A stretch of DNA of 64,000 nt from Dysgonomonas mossii DSM 22836. GTDB taxonomy: Bacteria > Bacteroidota > Bacteroidia > Bacteroidales > Dysgonomonadaceae. The translations under genes and the position numbers were made by a program. Shown in pieces: positions 10,224-19,204 of this stretch. The stretch's first letter is position 1, and each line of letters opens with the position of its first letter. The stretch covers positions 671,840 through 735,839 of the forward strand of contig NZ_GL892006.1 of NCBI RefSeq assembly GCF_000213575.1. The letters are read 5' to 3'. The notes beneath the pieces were generated by a model that saw only the letters and a program-made list of their open reading frames with translations, was not told the DNA's origin and did no database searches.

Positions 10224-10732
10224 TTTTTCTTATTAATACGAGTATTCTTACTTTCTGTTACTTTATTCTTTTTTTCTTCGGTCTTCTTCGCACGCATACA
10301 TTTGTTGCATATACCATAAATATACATGCTGTAATAGCTAACCTTGAAGCGTTGCAGTTTTTTCTGTTGAGCAGGAGTGAACAGATTGCCATTTTTGTGC
10401 TCTTTCACCTCGCCGCAACTAAGACAGATCAGATGGTCATGATTTTCATTACCAAAAGCACGTTCGTACTGAGACACATTTGCTCCAAACTGATGCTTGA
10501 CTACCAGATTGCAATCCAGCAACAGCTCTATCGTATTGTACAATGTGGCTCGGCTAACCCTAAAACACGACTGCTTCATAGAATTGTAAAGGGAGTCCAT
10601 ATCGAAATGCCCTTTGGTAGAATAGATGTGATCCAGTATTGCGTATCTTTCGGGAGTTTTACGATGCTTGTTTAAATTCAGATAATCTGTGAATTCGTTC
10701 TTAACTTGTTCTTTTAGTTTAATGTTATCCAT
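10220..10732 (-). CDS. Fur-family transcriptional regulator
   Basis: A 170-residue Fur/PerR superfamily protein. The N-terminal winged helix covers roughly residues 15-85 ([20 protein letters not shown], then [18 protein letters not shown]). The metal region has [12 protein letters not shown] and a second Cys pair CNKC, consistent with a structural zinc site; the tail is Lys/Glu rich and probably disordered. Whether it senses iron, zinc or peroxide cannot be told from sequence. A -7 element (TATTTTTG on the minus strand, 10753-10760) lies 20 bases upstream. It overlaps purA by 4 bases. Confidence 0.9.
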   Translation of the reverse strand: MDNIKLKEQVKNEFTDYLNLNKHRKTPERYAILDHIYSTKGHFDMDSLYNSMKQSCFRVSRATLYNTIELLLDCNLVVKHQFGANVSQYERAFGNENHDHLICLSCGEVKEHKNGNLFTPAQQKKLQRFKVSYYSMYIYGICNKCMRAKKTEEKKNKVTESKNTRINKKK

Positions 10733-10752
10733 TTAAAAAAATCTGATCTGAA

Positions 10753-10760
10753 CAAAAATA
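10753..10760 (-). promoter_or_regulatory. Promoter -7 element of the fur-like/purA unit
   Basis: TATTTTTG on the minus strand matches TAnnTTTG and ends 20 bases before the regulator ATG, implying a very short leader. The -33 element is poor (ACTG about 19 bases upstream), so the call rests on the -7 box and position. Confidence 0.45.
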
Positions 10761-10857
10761 CATCTTTTTAAAGAATAAACAGTGGTATAACCCCATAAAA
10801 AAAAGAAAGTGTTCATAAAAATCAGTACCTCAAAGACTTTATAACAGAAAAAAAAAG

Positions 10858-10887
10858 AAAAAGAGAACTCTCACGAGCTCTCTTTTT
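10858..10887 (-). terminator. Intrinsic terminator after the NigD-like lipoprotein gene
   Basis: A 13-bp stem (AAAAAGAGAGCTC with GAGTTCTCTTTTT on the minus strand, one G-U pair) with a 4-base loop and a long T tract, 23 bases past the stop codon. Confidence 0.85.
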
Positions 10888-10909
10888 CGAAAGGAAATCA
10901 AAAAGAATA

Positions 10910-11668
10910 TTAATAAATATTCAGGTTAGTCGTTTCGCTATCGTCGCTTGGTATGTCTTTAGGTTGAGCTTCAACCGCACCATACTTGTATTCAATCGTA
11001 TCTGTCTTGGTTTTCCCATCAAAGTCCACCCATGTTATTTCAAATGTTACTTTATCCCGTCCTTCTATCAGATATGGCTCTAGGTTGAAAGATACATAGC
11101 CACTCACAGGATAATGCTCCGGATCTTGTCGTTGGTTGTGTCTGAATTCCAGTTTCACCACATCACCTGACACCGACAAGTCGGGTTGAGCTGACACAAG
11201 ATTGAGCATGTGAGCTGTAGTTCCGCCACTGTTATATCCGAAATAGATATTCAGATAGCCCCCACTTGCCCATGCAGAATGAACCTTAATAGGATTGTGC
11301 CCGATACTGTCTTGCTTTGCCTGATCGTCAGACGGGATGTATATTACTCCCTTGGTCAGTACATCTTTGTAGCCGTTGAGTTTGATAGCATGATCATATC
11401 CCTGATATTGGTCGGATAAGATCGTGTAGTTTATAATAGCTCTGTTATATTTTGGTTTAAGATTTAACCCAACAGGAGCTGCAATCCACAGTTTTTTTCC
11501 ATTATCGAGCGTAAAATCATACGTGTTTTCTCCCACTTTGTTTACGGTTACCATCGACACCCAATATTTATCGAGTGAGTAACCATCATCATCCGAACAA
11601 GAAGAAAATCCTGTTGTTAAAACAAAGCCGAGAATTGATGCTAAAAATAGTTTTACAGTTTTCTTCAT
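10910..11668 (-). CDS. NigD-like lipoprotein
   Basis: The 252-residue protein begins MKKTVKLFLASILGFVLTTG with the lipobox GFSSC, so it is exported and lipid-anchored; the following Ser-Asp-Asp-Asp would favour outer-surface display in Bacteroidales, an inference. The segment GYSLDKYWVSMVTVNKVGEN and the two beta-rich halves match NigD-like proteins, named after a Bacteroides gene cluster linked to bacteriocin production; most members have no known role. It stands alone with its own terminator. Confidence 0.82.
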   Translation of the reverse strand: MKKTVKLFLASILGFVLTTGFSSCSDDDGYSLDKYWVSMVTVNKVGENTYDFTLDNGKKLWIAAPVGLNLKPKYNRAIINYTILSDQYQGYDHAIKLNGYKDVLTKGVIYIPSDDQAKQDSIGHNPIKVHSAWASGGYLNIYFGYNSGGTTAHMLNLVSAQPDLSVSGDVVKLEFRHNQRQDPEHYPVSGYVSFNLEPYLIEGRDKVTFEITWVDFDGKTKTDTIEYKYGAVEAQPKDIPSDDSETTNLNIY

Positions 11669-11808
11669 AACTCTTTATTTTTTTAATGTATAGTTTAAAA
11701 TACTTTTCCCTTACAATATAATAGACAATATTTTGCCCCTCATGCTGCATGAGAAAAATACAAATTAATGTTAAACAATCAATTATTATCTATAATACAG
11801 AAAGTTAG

Positions 11809-12255
11809 CTACCTCTTCTGTTTGAAAAATTCTTTCATCAAAGAAGCGCATTCGTCTTCCATGACTCCGGAAACAACTTCAGTTTTGGGGTGTAATATGG
11901 ATGGAGAAAATACAGAGTAGCCTTTTTTTTCATCTTTTGCCCCATATACAATTTTAGAGATTTGAGACCAGAGTAAACCTCCGGCACACATCGGGCATGG
12001 TTCTATGGTAACATACAAGATACAATCGGTAAGATATTTACCACCAAGCACATTGGCTGCTGCCGTAATCGCCTGCATCTCTGCATGGGCTGTGACATCG
12101 GTAAGCGTTTCGGTAAGATTGTGTCCACGTGCAATAATACGCCCCTTGCAAACAACTACTGCACCTATAGGCACTTCGCCCTTGTCGAATGCCTGACGGG
12201 CTTCGTTGAGAGCCTGACGCATATAGTAGTCGTCGTTGAGAATATTGGTTGTCAT
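11809..12255 (-). CDS. tadA: tRNA(Arg) adenosine-34 deaminase TadA
   Basis: TadA converts A34 to inosine in the wobble position of tRNA-Arg(ACG). The 148-residue cytidine-deaminase-fold protein has the zinc ligands and catalytic Glu in HAEMQAI and PCPMCAGGL, and the family segment EVPIGAVVV. Length is normal for TadA. The start overlaps the stop of the upstream 71-residue gene by 4 bases (ATGA), so the two are coupled. Confidence 0.93.
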   Translation of the reverse strand: MTTNILNDDYYMRQALNEARQAFDKGEVPIGAVVVCKGRIIARGHNLTETLTDVTAHAEMQAITAAANVLGGKYLTDCILYVTIEPCPMCAGGLLWSQISKIVYGAKDEKKGYSVFSPSILHPKTEVVSGVMEDECASLMKEFFKQKR

Positions 12256-12467
12256 CGGCGCATTTCGTTTTCGCCAAAGAGCGTAGGATAATCCTGCTCA
12301 AGGCTTTTAAGTACATGGGTAATAATTGTTTCCCTGCACCATCGCGAACGGTTGGCTATCTTGTATTTTTTTATGTACGAAGATATAAGGGCATACTCTT
12401 CTTCGTTGAGCGAGAAAAGCAAATGCTTCGTGCGGTTACTATGTGCCCCTTTCTTCTTTGGTTTCAT
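12252..12467 (-). CDS. Small conserved-type basic protein coupled to tadA
   Basis: A 71-residue, very basic and Arg/Lys-rich protein starting MKPKKKGAHSNRTKHLLFSL, followed by NEEEYALISSYIKKYKI and a helical RSRWCRETIITHVLK. The pattern (short strand, then two helices) is compatible with a ribbon-helix-helix DNA- or RNA-binding fold, but I do not recognise a named family. The 4-base overlap with tadA and a good promoter right upstream argue it is real and expressed. Confidence 0.7.
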   Translation of the reverse strand: MKPKKKGAHSNRTKHLLFSLNEEEYALISSYIKKYKIANRSRWCRETIITHVLKSLEQDYPTLFGENEMRR

Positions 12468-12472
12468 TGCTG

Positions 12473-12503
12473 CAAAAGTAAGTACTTATCTGAATATCTG
12501 AAA
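12473..12503 (-). promoter_or_regulatory. Promoter of the small protein/tadA unit, apparently leaderless
   Basis: On the minus strand TTTC, a 19-bp spacer and TACTTTTG (12473-12480) fit the Bacteroidota consensus. Only five bases separate the box from the ATG, so transcription would begin at or next to the start codon. Confidence 0.55.
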
Positions 12504-12530
12504 GGATTTTGAGAAGAATATACATTTAGC

Positions 12531-13616
12531 CTAACCTTTAGCCTCATCTTCTTCAAAATTGATGCGCAACTGAACAGCATCGTACCAACCCATTTCATCA
12601 TCGCTATTCTTTACCCCCAAACCAATAAGGCGAACTTTAGGAGATAGATCGACGAGCTTAAGCAACTCAAATCCTGCTTTGTAAAACAATTCGTAGTCTT
12701 CCACAGCATCGGCGAATGTACGGCTTCGGGTTATTATCTTAAAGTCAGCATATTTGATTTTCAGGGTTACGGTTCTTCCCTTAAACTTCTTCTTCTGTAA
12801 GTAATCGAACGTATCGCGTGCCACGGCATCCAACTCCACAGCCAATTCGTCGAGCGAGTCGATATCCCTGTCGAAGGTTGTTTCGGAGCTGATAGACTTT
12901 CTGATGCGTTGCGACTCCACAGGGCGATAATCGATGGCTCGTGCATTCTGATAATAAATATGCCCTGCTTTACCAAATACAGATACAAGCTCATTCTCCG
13001 AACGTTGCTTCAAGTCCCATCCCGTCTTGATGCCCATTTGATGCATTACTTTGGCTGTCACCTTCCCTACCCCAAAGAATCGCTCGATAGCCAGCGACTC
13101 CACAAACTGCTCTGCCACTTTCGGTTTTACAACAAACAGCCCGTTTGGTTTATTCTGATCGGAGGCGATCTTAGCTAAAAACTTATTGAACGAAACTCCT
13201 GCCGAAGCTGTCAGATTTGTAGCTTCTCGTATCTTTTGCTTAATCTCCTGTGCTATCTGAGTGGCTGAAGCTATATTCATATTATTCTCGGTAACATCGA
13301 GGAACGCTTCGTCCAGCGAGAGGGGCTCTACCAAATCGGTGTATTCGTGGAATATCTCCATTATTTGTCTCGAAACAGACTTGTAGACATCGAAGCGAGC
13401 AGGAACAAATATCAGATGCGGGCATTTACGCAAAGCCGTTTTGGATGCCATAGCCGAACGCACACCGTAGCGACGAGCCTCGTAACTGGCTGCCGCCACT
13501 ACTCCCCGAGGTCCCGCATAACCCACAGCAAGAGGCTTACCCCTGTATTCGGGATAGTCACGCTGCTCGATAGATGCATAGAAAGCATCCATGTCTATGT
13601 GGATTATTTTTCGCAT
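12531..13616 (-). CDS. dinB: DNA polymerase IV (Y family)
   Basis: A 361-residue translesion polymerase. Catalytic carboxylates are in DMDAFYASIEQRDYPEYRG near residue 8 and SLDEAFLDVT near residue 103; the helix-hairpin-helix region (VGKVTAKVMHQMGI) and the little-finger domain follow. The C terminus lacks an obvious beta-clamp pentapeptide beyond the acidic EEDEAKG tail. Length is typical of DinB. No LexA-type operator is evident upstream. Confidence 0.95.
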   Translation of the reverse strand: MRKIIHIDMDAFYASIEQRDYPEYRGKPLAVGYAGPRGVVAAASYEARRYGVRSAMASKTALRKCPHLIFVPARFDVYKSVSRQIMEIFHEYTDLVEPLSLDEAFLDVTENNMNIASATQIAQEIKQKIREATNLTASAGVSFNKFLAKIASDQNKPNGLFVVKPKVAEQFVESLAIERFFGVGKVTAKVMHQMGIKTGWDLKQRSENELVSVFGKAGHIYYQNARAIDYRPVESQRIRKSISSETTFDRDIDSLDELAVELDAVARDTFDYLQKKKFKGRTVTLKIKYADFKIITRSRTFADAVEDYELFYKAGFELLKLVDLSPKVRLIGLGVKNSDDEMGWYDAVQLRINFEEDEAKG

Positions 13617-13676
13617 ATTCTTTCTTACTCCAACTAAAGAGTAACAAAAGTGTACATAAAAATCTTATTGCAATAA

Positions 13677-14852
13677 TTATTTTAAGACTTTCATAATATT
13701 ACCGGGAGGACGTTGTGCTTCCAACTCTTTTTTCATGAAGTCCATATAGGGGGCTATATGTTCGAAGAACTTGTAATACCCATTACATAGATAATTGATT
13801 TCTTCGCCCGATTGAGTTTTTGATATTCGGTTTTTAGGGCATTCGCCACGACAAGCAAACAAATACTTACATTGCTTACACTGAGAAGATAAGGAAGCCG
13901 ACTTTGCTAACCCAAAATCTGTTTGTTGCGTCGAGTACATCATCTCCATTAATGTCTTGTCTTTTATATTACCCAGCTTATATTGAGGATATACGAAGTG
14001 ATCGCAAGAATACACATCACCATTAAATTCCATAACTCCCGCATGTCCGCAATTCTTAGCAAAGATACAAATTCCGGGGTCTACCCCAACCCAATTGGCG
14101 AGTGCAGAATCGAAGTATTGAACGAAATATGTTCCGACATCTTTTCTTACCCACTCGTTGAATACAGCAATGAGAAAATCGCCCCATTTTTCGGGTGTAA
14201 CACTCCATTGAGTTACATTCCCATTGCTGTCTCTTTCTACAGCGGGAGAGAATTGGATGTAATGAGAATCGATATCTTTAAAAAACTGATAAAACTCTAG
14301 CGGATAGTTGATATTAAAGTCATTTACAACTCCCATTATATTGTATTCCACTCCATGCTTCTTTAGAAGATTGACCCCTCGCACAACATGATCGAATGTC
14401 GGACGCAGATCTTTTGTTGTTCTGTATTTGTCATGGAAGGGCTTAGCCCCATCAATGGAGATACCGATCAGGAAGTTGTTTTCTCTAAAAAACTCACACC
14501 ACTCATCATTCAACAGCGTGCCGTTGGTTTGCAGGGTATTCGATATTTGTTTCCCTTTAGCATATTTACGTTGCAGCTCAAGTGCTTTCTTATAAAACGA
14601 GATGTCACGCATCAAAGGTTCGCCCCCATGCCATGTAAAAAGTATCGGCTGCATGGTTTGCGCCTCGATGTATTGAGAGACAAACCGCTCCAGCAGATCG
14701 TCACTCATTATTGTCTTACTACCCTTATAGGAATACAGTTCCTTCTTCTCCAGATAATAACAGTAAGTGCACCCTAGATTACAAACAGCTCCTATTGGCT
14801 TGAGCATCACATACAGTGGCTTTGCAAAAGGAGCATACGTTTTTGAAGACAT
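13677..14852 (-). CDS. Anaerobic sulfatase-maturating enzyme (radical SAM, SPASM)
   Basis: This 391-residue radical SAM enzyme oxidises the Cys or Ser of the sulfatase motif to formylglycine without oxygen. The SAM-cluster motif CNLGCTYC is at residues 24-31. The C-terminal SPASM/twitch region carries CGHAG, YSCDHF and CKQCKYLFACRGECPKNR, for two auxiliary 4Fe-4S clusters. It follows the sulfatase gene by 70 bases on the same strand, which strongly suggests that sulfatase is its target. Length fits characterised members. Confidence 0.93.
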   Translation of the reverse strand: MSSKTYAPFAKPLYVMLKPIGAVCNLGCTYCYYLEKKELYSYKGSKTIMSDDLLERFVSQYIEAQTMQPILFTWHGGEPLMRDISFYKKALELQRKYAKGKQISNTLQTNGTLLNDEWCEFFRENNFLIGISIDGAKPFHDKYRTTKDLRPTFDHVVRGVNLLKKHGVEYNIMGVVNDFNINYPLEFYQFFKDIDSHYIQFSPAVERDSNGNVTQWSVTPEKWGDFLIAVFNEWVRKDVGTYFVQYFDSALANWVGVDPGICIFAKNCGHAGVMEFNGDVYSCDHFVYPQYKLGNIKDKTLMEMMYSTQQTDFGLAKSASLSSQCKQCKYLFACRGECPKNRISKTQSGEEINYLCNGYYKFFEHIAPYMDFMKKELEAQRPPGNIMKVLK

Positions 14853-14922
14853 CCGGTCTGGTTTTAGATTGTGATATTATTTCTAGTTGATAATAGAAGG
14901 ACGAAAAAAGCTTTTCACTCAC

Positions 14923-16530
14923 TTAAAATTCATCTACCTTGAGTGTCTTTCTATAATTATCGAGAGCTGTCTGCAACTCCTTCGTTATTTCTTCATACCC
15001 TTCTTTTCCGTAGAGGTTATGTAATTCAGTCGGATCATTTTGCAGATCGAACAATTCGTTACAATTGAGATCTTCATCATTGCCTATTTCCCCTTTACCG
15101 TAGAAATGAATCAGCTTATATCTTTCTGTCCTTACTCCATCATGACGCCGTACATTGTGAATGGCAGGATAATCATAATAGTGATAATATAAATCTTTTC
15201 TCCAATTTTTAGGAGTTTTGCCGTCAAACAATCCTTCAAGAGAAACTCCGCTCATTTCTGTGGGCTTCTCTACTCCGGCTAATGACAAGTAAGTAGGTGC
15301 AAAGTCTATATTCTGTACCAAAGCAGCGGTTTTCGTCCCTGACTTTATGGCTTTGGGATAACGTATTATCAGCGGTGTTCTGAACGATTCTTCGTACATA
15401 AAACGCTTATCGAACCACCCATGTTCTCCCATATAAAAACCTTGATCGGAGGTGTACACAATAATTGTATTATCCATCAAGCCTTCTTTTTCGAGGTAAT
15501 CAATCAAACGTCCGACTTCATCGTCAATCGATTTTATACAGCGAAGATAATCTCTCATATAACGTTGAAATTTCCAATCGAGCAGCGCATCGCCGGACAG
15601 GTTACTGTTGATGAATTCCATATTCTTAGGGTGATAGGCCTTCTCCCAAGCTTCACGCTGAGCTGGAGTCATTTGATTCATCGCTTGTTGCAAGCCTCCA
15701 TCACTCCATTCCTTATTATAGGGTGGTGTATTCTTTAATTCATTTAGCTTCAGATCATAAATAAATGTCATGGTCTTATCGATAGTCATATCCTGAGTGC
15801 GGGCAGCAGAGCAACGGCTTTCGTAATCGTCATAGAATGTTTCAGGTTTAGGGAATTCTACATCTTCGTACAAGTCGTAGTACTTGGCTTCGGGCATCCA
15901 GTTTCTGTGTGGAGCTTTATGATGTACCAATAGGGCAAAAGGTTTGCTCTTATCTCTGTTTTTAAGAAAATCTATCGAATGAGTTGTAATCAGGTTGGTC
16001 GCATACCCCTCTTCTCGAATGTATTTGCCGTGAGAGCCTTTCGTTTTGAAGCTCGGATTATAATAATCTCCCTGATCGTTGAGCACGCAATAATAATCAA
16101 ACCCTTTTGGTTCGCATTGCATATGCCATTTACCTACAATTCCTGTTTGATACCCTGCCTGTGTAAGCAATTCAGAAAAAAAGATTTTGGTTGTATCTAT
16201 ACCTGCACCCAACTGACGTTGCCCGTTCTGATGGCTATACAAGCCTGTCATAAGGCATGCCCGACTCGGTGTAGATAATGAGTTTTCGACAAAGGCTTGC
16301 TGAAACAACATACCTTCGTTCGCCAATCGGTCTATATTGGGTGTAGGAGCTAATTTGGAGATAGGATGCCCGTATGCACTGATTGTCTGAAACGAATGAT
16401 CGTCCGTCATTATATGAATAATATTGGGACGGGATTGAGGTGTATCGCTCTGTTTATTTTGGCTATAACTATATGGGCTAAGCATTGATGCGGGAATAAT
16501 TACTAAAGTAAACCTCTTTAAATCTATCAT
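14923..16530 (-). CDS. Exported sulfatase with serine-type active-site motif
   Basis: A 535-residue family S1 sulfatase with a signal peptide (cleavage likely near residue 23, after YSYS). Motifs: metal site HIMTDDHSF, active-site STPSRACLMTG with Ser86 as the residue to be converted to formylglycine, HKAPHRNW, and the metal-binding TSDQGFYMGEHGW. Similarity in outline is to enzymes removing sulfate from host glycosaminoglycans or mucin (GlcNAc-6-sulfatase-like), but the substrate is inferred. A serine here needs the anaerobic maturase, which is encoded directly downstream. Confidence 0.92.
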   Translation of the reverse strand: MIDLKRFTLVIIPASMLSPYSYSQNKQSDTPQSRPNIIHIMTDDHSFQTISAYGHPISKLAPTPNIDRLANEGMLFQQAFVENSLSTPSRACLMTGLYSHQNGQRQLGAGIDTTKIFFSELLTQAGYQTGIVGKWHMQCEPKGFDYYCVLNDQGDYYNPSFKTKGSHGKYIREEGYATNLITTHSIDFLKNRDKSKPFALLVHHKAPHRNWMPEAKYYDLYEDVEFPKPETFYDDYESRCSAARTQDMTIDKTMTFIYDLKLNELKNTPPYNKEWSDGGLQQAMNQMTPAQREAWEKAYHPKNMEFINSNLSGDALLDWKFQRYMRDYLRCIKSIDDEVGRLIDYLEKEGLMDNTIIVYTSDQGFYMGEHGWFDKRFMYEESFRTPLIIRYPKAIKSGTKTAALVQNIDFAPTYLSLAGVEKPTEMSGVSLEGLFDGKTPKNWRKDLYYHYYDYPAIHNVRRHDGVRTERYKLIHFYGKGEIGNDEDLNCNELFDLQNDPTELHNLYGKEGYEEITKELQTALDNYRKTLKVDEF

Positions 16531-16596
16531 GGAATATCAGGTGTTTGGGTTAAAACAATACTCTAAAATTAATAAAAATAAATTGAATGATAAAAC

Positions 16597-16626
16597 AAAA
16601 GTAACACGCCTCAGGCTGTTACTTTT
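16597..16626 (-). terminator. Terminator hairpin between the unknown 216-residue gene and the sulfatase
   Basis: AAAAGTAACA-GCC and GGC-TGTTACTTTT form a 13-bp stem with one bulged C and a 3-base loop, flanked by T/A tracts on both sides. It would end the upstream minus-strand gene and isolate the sulfatase unit. Confidence 0.7.
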
Positions 16627-16708
16627 ATATTATTTCCCTCACATCTAATGTTATATTTACTGAAAGATAGAAAGTTGCAAGTTCAAGAAGCTATAGAAAA
16701 ATTATCTC

Positions 16709-17359
16709 TTATAATTGATAGCCATATTTTAGAAGCAGTGTTTCTAATTTTTTCCACAGCTGCCCATTTTCGTTAATTTCAATAACGTGGCTATGCGATC
16801 TATCGAAACGTGATGTTAAAATAAATTCGTCATCTTCTCCCGCCAGATCAACGATAAAACTATGAGTCAATGCCATTTTAGGGTAATTGTCGCGAAACAG
16901 CATTTTTGCTTTGTGATGAGAATGATTTAAATAAACTCCCAAAATAAATTCGATCCGCTGATTGAGGCTCAAGGGATATGTCCCCAATGATGGTTTATAA
17001 AGCGTATTGAAGAGTATCTTCTCATCTTCGTATTTTAAAGACTGTAAGCAGTTGCAAATATTATTGGAAGAGAAAGTGATGGTAGTCTCTTTACTTTCAT
17101 GGTCAGTTTCTGTTTTCACATCCAAGTCTTCTTTTACATTCACCTCCCTAAACAAGCTTTGACACAATTTCTTGAAATTATCAATTCTTACTTGTTCGGG
17201 TAAATCATTAGGTTTTAATGTAAATATCTGAACAATATTTTTATTGTAGTTAAAACTTCCGGGTTGTTTGCTAAACACAAATCCAAAGATGCGGTAAGCA
17301 CTTGGAGGATATTTTGAGAAATTCCACTGTTCCTGATATTCTTTCGAGAGGTAGCTCAT
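16709..17359 (-). CDS. Protein of unknown function, 216 residues
   Basis: No family recognised. The protein starts MSYLSKEYQEQWNFSKYPPS and has no signal peptide or membrane helix. It contains NICNCLQSLKYEDEKILFN and a His-rich NHSHHKAKMLF followed by a beta-rich C-terminal half (IVDLAGEDDEFILTSRFDRS). Codon use is AT-rich and an independent terminator follows, so it is probably a single-gene unit. It lies between murI and the sulfatase on the same strand without tight spacing. Confidence 0.6.
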   Translation of the reverse strand: MSYLSKEYQEQWNFSKYPPSAYRIFGFVFSKQPGSFNYNKNIVQIFTLKPNDLPEQVRIDNFKKLCQSLFREVNVKEDLDVKTETDHESKETTITFSSNNICNCLQSLKYEDEKILFNTLYKPSLGTYPLSLNQRIEFILGVYLNHSHHKAKMLFRDNYPKMALTHSFIVDLAGEDDEFILTSRFDRSHSHVIEINENGQLWKKLETLLLKYGYQL

Positions 17360-17516
17360 TCTGTTTGTTTATTTTTATTGAAATGTTCTAAATGATGTAT
17401 ATTTATATAATATACAATAGGGGGTTTTTACTTTTCTATTTCCTTTTTGTAAAATCCATGCCAATTAACAAAAACAAATATAATTGTTTTTTAGCAGACC
17501 GGAAAACAAGGGATTT

Positions 17517-18347
17517 TTAATCGAGTGTAATATGCTTTACTTCTATCTCTTTGTTCAGAAAAATAGTTGCCGCACCTGAAAATTTTTCGGAAGATTCGGT
17601 TGTAAAATAATGTGTCTCTCCGTTTTTGGTACATGCCCCATCCATCTCGGGATGCCGTCGCAGATAATCTTTGAGGCTATGGGCAATGTATTCCCCCTGA
17701 GGCAAGGCGGTTACCTCCTTGGGTAGGATTTTCTTTATCTTATGCAGCAACAACGGGTAATGCGTGCAGCCAAGAATAAGTATATCTATATCGGGATCTT
17801 TAGCTAAAATATTATCCAGATTTTTTTTTACAAAGTAGTCTGCTCCTTCACTTTCGTATTCGTTATTTTCTACCAGGGGAACCCACATAGGACAAGCCTC
17901 GCCGGTTACTTTTATATCGGGAAACAGTTTATTTATCTCTATCGGGTACGACTGCGACTGTATAGTGCCCACTGTACCCAATACTCCCACATGCCTGCTG
18001 CGTGTTATCTGTCCGATGATTTCGGCTGTAGGGCGTATAATACCCAACACCCTCTTATCGGGATTCATATTCGGCAGATCTTTTTGCTGGATCGTACGCA
18101 AAGCTTTTGCCGATGCTGTATTACAGGCAAGGATAACAAGGTTACACCCCATATCGAACAATGCCGTCACAGCCTGTTTGGTAAACTCATAGACCACCTC
18201 AAACGACCGAGCGCCATAGGGTGCACGCGAGTTATCGCCAAGATAGCAATAATCGTATTCGGGCATAAGGGCTTGTATCTCCGATAGTATCGTGAGACCT
18301 CCATATCCTGAATCAAATACACCAATAGGTCCGGGTTTAAGCATCAT
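17517..18347 (-). CDS. murI: Glutamate racemase
   Basis: MurI makes D-glutamate for peptidoglycan. The 276-residue protein has the N-terminal GVFDSGYGGLTIL, the first catalytic cysteine in ACNTASAKAL and the second in LGCTHYPLL, plus GDNSRAPYG. Two Met codons open the frame; either could start. On the minus strand TATCTTTG (18361-18368) is a -7 promoter box 13 bases upstream. It is not part of an evident operon. Confidence 0.95.
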   Translation of the reverse strand: MMLKPGPIGVFDSGYGGLTILSEIQALMPEYDYCYLGDNSRAPYGARSFEVVYEFTKQAVTALFDMGCNLVILACNTASAKALRTIQQKDLPNMNPDKRVLGIIRPTAEIIGQITRSRHVGVLGTVGTIQSQSYPIEINKLFPDIKVTGEACPMWVPLVENNEYESEGADYFVKKNLDNILAKDPDIDILILGCTHYPLLLHKIKKILPKEVTALPQGEYIAHSLKDYLRRHPEMDGACTKNGETHYFTTESSEKFSGAATIFLNKEIEVKHITLD

Positions 18348-18443
18348 CTTTTTGTTTCTGCAAAGATAAATACAATATTGAAGTTATTTGATTAATCTTG
18401 ATATTAAAAATTAAATCGGGAGTAGTATCATTCCTCTATCTTT

Positions 18444-18546
18444 CTTTCGGATTTATAATCCGGAAGGATGGTAGTATATTTATCATGATTCTATTTGCGG
18501 ATTGCAAATCCTACTAATATATACTTTCGGATTGCAAATCCGAAAG
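18444..18546. repeat. Cluster of three palindromic GGATT(n)AATCC elements
   Basis: Three copies are visible: CTTTCGGATTTATAATCCGG (18444 on), GGATTGCAAATCC (18499-18511) and the perfect CTTTCGGATT-GCA-AATCCGAAAG (18524-18546). Related copies lie on the other side of the neighbouring gene and at 59520, so this is a dispersed palindromic repeat family. The most complete copy is a 10-bp stem with a 3-base loop. Confidence 0.75.
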
Positions 18547-18587
18547 GACGATCGGACGGTAAAATTGGAGAGGAACAAATCTTCTCT

Positions 18588-19073
18588 TTACTTTTTAATC
18601 TTTATCGGGATATAGATATCCTCTTCAGATTCAGGATCATTATTTTTATATTTCTCACCCAACACTTCAAAATGAGGTCTGTTATTATCTAAGAGATATT
18701 CAGATTGGGGTAGCCACTCATTAAAAATATATCCAAAGACACGTGTATCTGTACTCAACCCCTTATAATGAATCAGGGTATAAAGTCCTCCTTGTATAGT
18801 ATAACTTTCCATATTCTGAGGAATATCTTCAACCAGTGAAACCTCTACAGCAGCCCACTTTCTAAAATTTATATTTGGAGAAAAATCAAAAGAAACTGGA
18901 TAAATTTGCATAGAGATTAAATCAGAATTTATTATACGTTTAATTTCATGCTTTCGAGGCATAAAACTTCTCCACAAATTTGCGGTCAAGTTATTAGCAT
19001 AAGACATTTCTAAAGATAATCCTACTAATTTTCGTTCGTTTAACTCTATTATTTTAACATTCAAATTTTTCAT
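18588..19073 (-). CDS. GyrI-like (AraC effector-binding domain) protein
   Basis: A stand-alone 161-residue GyrI-like domain, as found at the C terminus of AraC-type regulators (Rob) and in SbmC/GyrI. The repeat of two strand-helix-strand halves is visible: VKIIELNERKLVGLSLEMSY at the start, and GGLYTLIHYKGLSTDTRVFGYIFNEWLP later, with the pocket Glu region HFEVLGEKY near the end. Such proteins bind small hydrophobic ligands. The gene is AT-rich and bounded on both sides by palindromic repeat clusters, a hint of recent acquisition. Confidence 0.75.
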   Translation of the reverse strand: MKNLNVKIIELNERKLVGLSLEMSYANNLTANLWRSFMPRKHEIKRIINSDLISMQIYPVSFDFSPNINFRKWAAVEVSLVEDIPQNMESYTIQGGLYTLIHYKGLSTDTRVFGYIFNEWLPQSEYLLDNNRPHFEVLGEKYKNNDPESEEDIYIPIKIKK

Positions 19074-19113
19074 TATATTTCTATCTTTATCGAATGGAAT
19101 TAATACCTTCGTT

Positions 19114-19195
19114 GCAGGGGATTTGTAATCACCTGCGTTCTATTATAAGGATTTACAATCCGAAAGATTAAGTCATGAGGGATTTGCAATCACCT
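19114..19195. repeat. Second cluster of palindromic GGATT(n)AATCC elements
   Basis: Copies: GCAGGGGATT-TGT-AATCACCTGC (19114-19136), AAGGATTTACAATCCGAAAG (from about 19147), and GAGGGATTTGCAATCACC (from about 19177). They share the GATT-TGC/TGT/TAC-AATC core with the 18444-18546 cluster but have different outer arms, so arms vary while self-complementarity is kept. Confidence 0.7.
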
Positions 19196-19204
19196 ATTCT
19201 AATA

